Shown one piece after another: positions 61,501-64,000 of a DNA stretch of 64,000 nt. Position 1 is the first letter of the stretch. Every line of letters starts with the position of its first letter. The notes under the pieces are model-generated. The model ran no database searches. It worked only from the letters and a program-made list of their open reading frames with translations, and was not told where the DNA came from. The stretch is from assembly GCA_964036295.1 (NCBI GenBank), contig OZ038468.1:320001-384000 (forward strand), read 5' to 3'. The stretch comes from Plumapathes pennacea. Taxonomy: Eukaryota; Cnidaria; Anthozoa; Antipatharia; Myriopathidae. The translations under genes were made by a program, and so were the position numbers.

Positions 61501-62536
61501 AAATACTGTAAATAAACCTAAATATATGGTATTGTATAACACAAAAAAATTATAATATTCACATACTTCACAATACTGTGATAAATACTAATTTAAAAAT
61601 ATGGTAGTATGAAGATATTACTGACATTTTTACAAAACATGTTTTTCACAGTCATATAAACACCAAAACATCTAAAGGAAGTGGATCTTGTAAATTAGAG
61701 AACATATTATTTCAATAACAGTTCCAAGTCAAAAAAATAAAAAAGCAATAATTTGCACCAGCATAAATAAAAATTTGAGACTACCAGCAAAGAAGTTACA
61801 GATTATGAGCATTCTCTCGGCACTAGCAATTTATACAGAGACATATTGTTTTAAGGGTTGAAAATTCAACCAGCATTATTTTGCCAAACAACATGGAATG
61901 TATTGAATAACTCTGTTTAATTTACAGTCATTTTTTATGATAGAAAATAACAGATGATTTAGAGCCTTTTGTAACTTACACACGAGACATACGAGCTTTG
62001 ACCATTTTAGAAAATATTTTTCTATTCCAAATTATCAGAGAAAAAAATTAAATAAACCAGCCAAGGTTACAGCCAGTCAATGCAAACATTGTTTTTTTAG
62101 GCAGTAAAATTGAGTATTACAACACAGTTTATACTTTAAGATTATTTGCTACATGTGCTGTTAATACAAAAAACATGCTTATAAAAGAATCTTCTTGACA
62201 TATACAAGACATAAAGTAGACCGAGAGAGCTGTATGGTTTCCCTTCTACAATACAATAAATAATATCATAACCTGTCTACCACATTTTGGGCATAAAAAC
62301 AAGCTATTTGCCCCTTAATAGTTCTGCACTGTTTTAGATGAGCACTATTTACTTTGTGTGGTTGGTTCACTATTTGTACAAAAATTATGCAAGTCTGGTT
62401 CACTTTCAAGTTGTCTTACCCATCTATTAGTTGAGACAGCAGATCTGCGTCTCCGATCCGGGCTGCGAAACAAATCATCCTTCGATTTGCCAAAAACTAT
62501 GTTCCTTCTCCTAATCTTTCTCCTAGTTTGACTCAT
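53871..62536 (-). CDS. GRAMD2: GRAM-domain membrane protein (GRAMD2-like) with two Cys/His clusters
   Basis: Eleven minus-strand exons: 62536-62420, 60392-60311, 59492-59293, 58710-58627, 58226-58173, 58011-57873, 57449-57243, 56764-56686, 56549-56508, 56314-56213, 53961-53871; phases agree, 398 residues. A basic N-terminus is followed by a GRAM domain (about 49-155: FHHLFKTVP, DFSCALSREILLQGRLYISQ, WFCFYSNIFGWET, VPNAILICTEEEK, HFFSSFLSRETVYKLLFQVW). Then come Cys cluster 1 (183-197, DCEICLHCCNVKCSCCK), Cys/His cluster 2 (231-256, CQKEGHHFCLQCKENRQCLV then CNSKHH), one membrane segment (about 326-347) and a short helical tail. No VASt lipid-transfer domain is seen, which fits GRAMD2 rather than GRAMD1/Aster. 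Known: GRAMD2 marks ER-plasma membrane contact sites. An alternative donor/acceptor pair at the last junction (56215/53966) would change one residue to V-R. Confidence 0.88.
55021..55301. mobile_element. Foldback element beside AAT microsatellite
   Basis: GCTACTACTACTATGGGAGA at the left pairs with TCTCCCATAGTAGTAGTAGC at the right, and GAGACATCTGTTGGAGC with GCTCCAACAGATGTCTC inside. The left arm is interrupted at about 55088-55137 by extra sequence bordered by ACTGG on both sides. In the last intron of the GRAM gene. Confidence 0.75.
55304..55531. repeat. (AAT)n microsatellite
   Basis: About 230 bases of nearly pure AAT with AAC and AAAAT variants. It explains long Leu, Ile and Tyr runs in translated frames. 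Confidence 0.97.
56050..56086 (+). mobile_element. TTAA MITE copy G, fragment
   Basis: GAGAAAATTAAAGTTGATCA and CTCTTGGGAGTGAAAG match the right end of the family. Confidence 0.6.
56860..56883. repeat. Poly-G run in GRAM gene intron
   Basis: TTTTTTGGGG followed by about 18 further G. Confidence 0.9.
58838..58957. repeat. 17-bp minisatellite (CTCTATTAAATGGCCAC)
   Basis: Seven direct units such as CTCTATTAAACAGCCAC and CTTCATTAAATGGCCAC in the GRAM gene intron between exons 3 and 4. Confidence 0.85.
59546..59610 (+). mobile_element. TTAA MITE copy H, fragment
   Basis: GCAAATTCTCCCAATAATTC and AGATGTATGAGTGAGGTAAA match the left-centre of the family. Confidence 0.5.
59983..60157. mobile_element. 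Mariner-like short element, complete
   Basis: Ends ACAGTCAACTCTCTCTGAGG and AGAGAGAGTCGACTGT are inverted repeats. Inside are GTGTCCACCTCAAAGAGAG and GTCCGCCTTAGAG motifs shared with 26846-27020. In the GRAM gene intron between exons 2 and 3. Confidence 0.65.
60440..60612 (+). mobile_element. TTAA MITE copy I, diverged
   Basis: AACCCTTTCACTGATCCAAG at the left, TTCTTGGGGGTGAAAAGGC at the right; GAGAAAATTGAAGTTGATCA inside. TTAA ends have decayed. Confidence 0.65.
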
Positions 62537-64000
62537 TTCTTGAATATAGAGAACAAAACCTGAACTTGGCTTGCCTGCCTTTTCATAATCTCAAAGTTTC
62601 TACTCTACTGAAATAATATTATGCAAGGAAGCTGCAGTCCATTACCTATTCATGCAGGCAACACTATTGGGTTATCTGATTGGCTTCTGTTGGAAACAGG
62701 TGAATTCTTTAAACCAAAATAGATTCCACCAATGAATACAAATTGAAGCTCCTCTAATCACTGGAGAAAATTTCCACAGAACGAAGGCTCTATAAACCAA
62801 GATTGCTCCTCATCAATGTTTCATTTCACCATCAAAGTTCAAGGCAATCTTGATAATACACTCAAATAAAACACTCAGCCAGAGAGAACACTATTTTTGC
62901 ACCTGCTTGTTGAAAATGGCTCAAGATGACCATGATTTGTACATTACAAAAAACATTTATCATAATTACAGAATATGTGTTTTCTACTCTAAAAGCATGT
63001 CAGCTTTTAGTCTAGGAAGATCTTAATATTGTATTCACTCTGAAAATGACAACATTTTCAATACCAGGCTAGTCAAATACAATAACATTGTTCATACACC
63101 ACAAACATACAAGAAATTGCCCAGTTCCCACAAGCCTTTTTTAATTTACTGATTTAAGCAACTCACATTTCAGATGCTTTGACTCATTTCATCTTGAAGC
63201 CAAATGTATAGATTAAATAGTATGTTTGGTGAATTTTAACCCAAAAGTATTAAGCAAGCTTCACCAAATTTAAAACAATGTTAAGACAATACAGTGGTGC
63301 GAGAGATAATTTATATGCAAGCACACACCACAAAGGAATTCTGTCACCCGTCAGCAGGTATGACTTGTTCATGGAGAAATCTGAAACTAAGAGCTTTTGA
63401 ACATTTTTCTATCTAAATTACAATATTATTTTATAACACATTTCATATTTTTTCTCCAAAAAAAACACACTTTAGTTGAAAACCTTTTACCTCATAATGT
63501 TAAAATTAAAAATACAGAAACTGTTCGACAACAATAATCAGTATAATATTTACCATTATATTACAAGTGGCATGTTGGTTTGAATATGCAAATTATAAAT
63601 TCTTGGAAAGTTAACAAACCCACTCAGCTTGAATGTGAGTGCCATTTTAGAACATTATACTCACTCTAAAACCAGTGATGGCTCAAAGCCAATAGCTTTT
63701 TATTTCACTTAATCTAAATGGGTTATTAATAAAGTAGGAATTTAGATAAGAAGTTTCCTTGCATTAGCAAACTTTGTAGCTGTCAACATATTAGGCAAAC
63801 AATACATGCTATGACATTAATCCATTCTTATCACCAATCACATGTAACTTATAATGTAGTCTATTTCACACACTGTGCCTAGTCCCATGTTTTCAGTCTC
63901 AATTTTTATAATTTCTAAAACTACTTTTTCAAATTCTCCAAAGTTTCACAAAGAAAGTGTATTGGAGATGTGGCGAGAATTGATAAGCCTAATCAGCTTT
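62537..64000. other. Upstream region of the GRAM gene
   Basis: AT-rich and without a supported exon. A TTAA MITE copy J begins near 63928 and runs off the window (GATGTGGCGAGAATTGATAA then GCCTAATCAGC). Confidence 0.5.
63928..64000 (+). mobile_element. TTAA MITE copy J, cut by window end
   Basis: TTTCAAATTCTCCAAAG and GAGAATTGATAAGCCTAATC follow the left half of the family. Confidence 0.55.

Overview
The window looks like nuclear DNA of an anthozoan cnidarian, most likely a scleractinian coral; this is inferred from gene content and repeats, not proven. It is AT-rich, genes have many short exons with GT-AG introns or are intronless, spacing is wide, and short non-autonomous DNA transposons and microsatellites are dense. 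Exon limits below were set by eye from splice sites, reading-frame phase and family similarity.

Left part (1-10.4 kb): the last two exons of a TRAF2/3-like adaptor (46-1638, +); a tandem pair of intronless TRIM (RING-B-box-coiled coil-filamin-NHL) genes, the first broken by at least three frameshifts (3886-6062) and the second intact (6182-8416); then a rhodopsin-family GPCR on the minus strand (9052-10428). About 5 kb of non-coding DNA follows.

Middle (15.4-36.4 kb): two tandem 14-exon GH27 lysosomal glycosidase genes of the NAGA type (15474-20077 and 20958-31114). Exons 2-12 have identical lengths in both. The second carries a two-exon Snail transcription factor gene inside its 3.8-kb intron 12, on the same strand, and ends in an unusual Cys-rich then Lys-rich tail. 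Convergent to it, on the minus strand, lies a five-exon gene (32303-36355) that joins an N-terminal C2 domain, a Sec5 (EXOC2)-like IPT/TIG domain and a C-terminal Rab11-binding FIP helix. I consider this the most novel coding feature.

Right part (36.4-64 kb): a GC-rich transposon-like relic; a C15orf61 homologue (minus) head-to-head with a seven-exon zinc-type alcohol dehydrogenase (plus), their possible start codons overlapping in one CATG; an intronless LARP6; and an eleven-exon GRAM-domain membrane protein (53871-62536, minus) with two unusual Cys/His-rich clusters.

The repeat layer is rich. A TTAA-flanked element of about 208 bp occurs at least ten times, once with its TTAA target site containing the dehydrogenase stop codon. 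There are also several foldback elements, a TIR element with an internal 12-base core (TGTTAAGTGTTA), a 21-bp minisatellite family in opposite orientations in two introns of one gene, and repeated TGACGTCA palindromes near gene starts.
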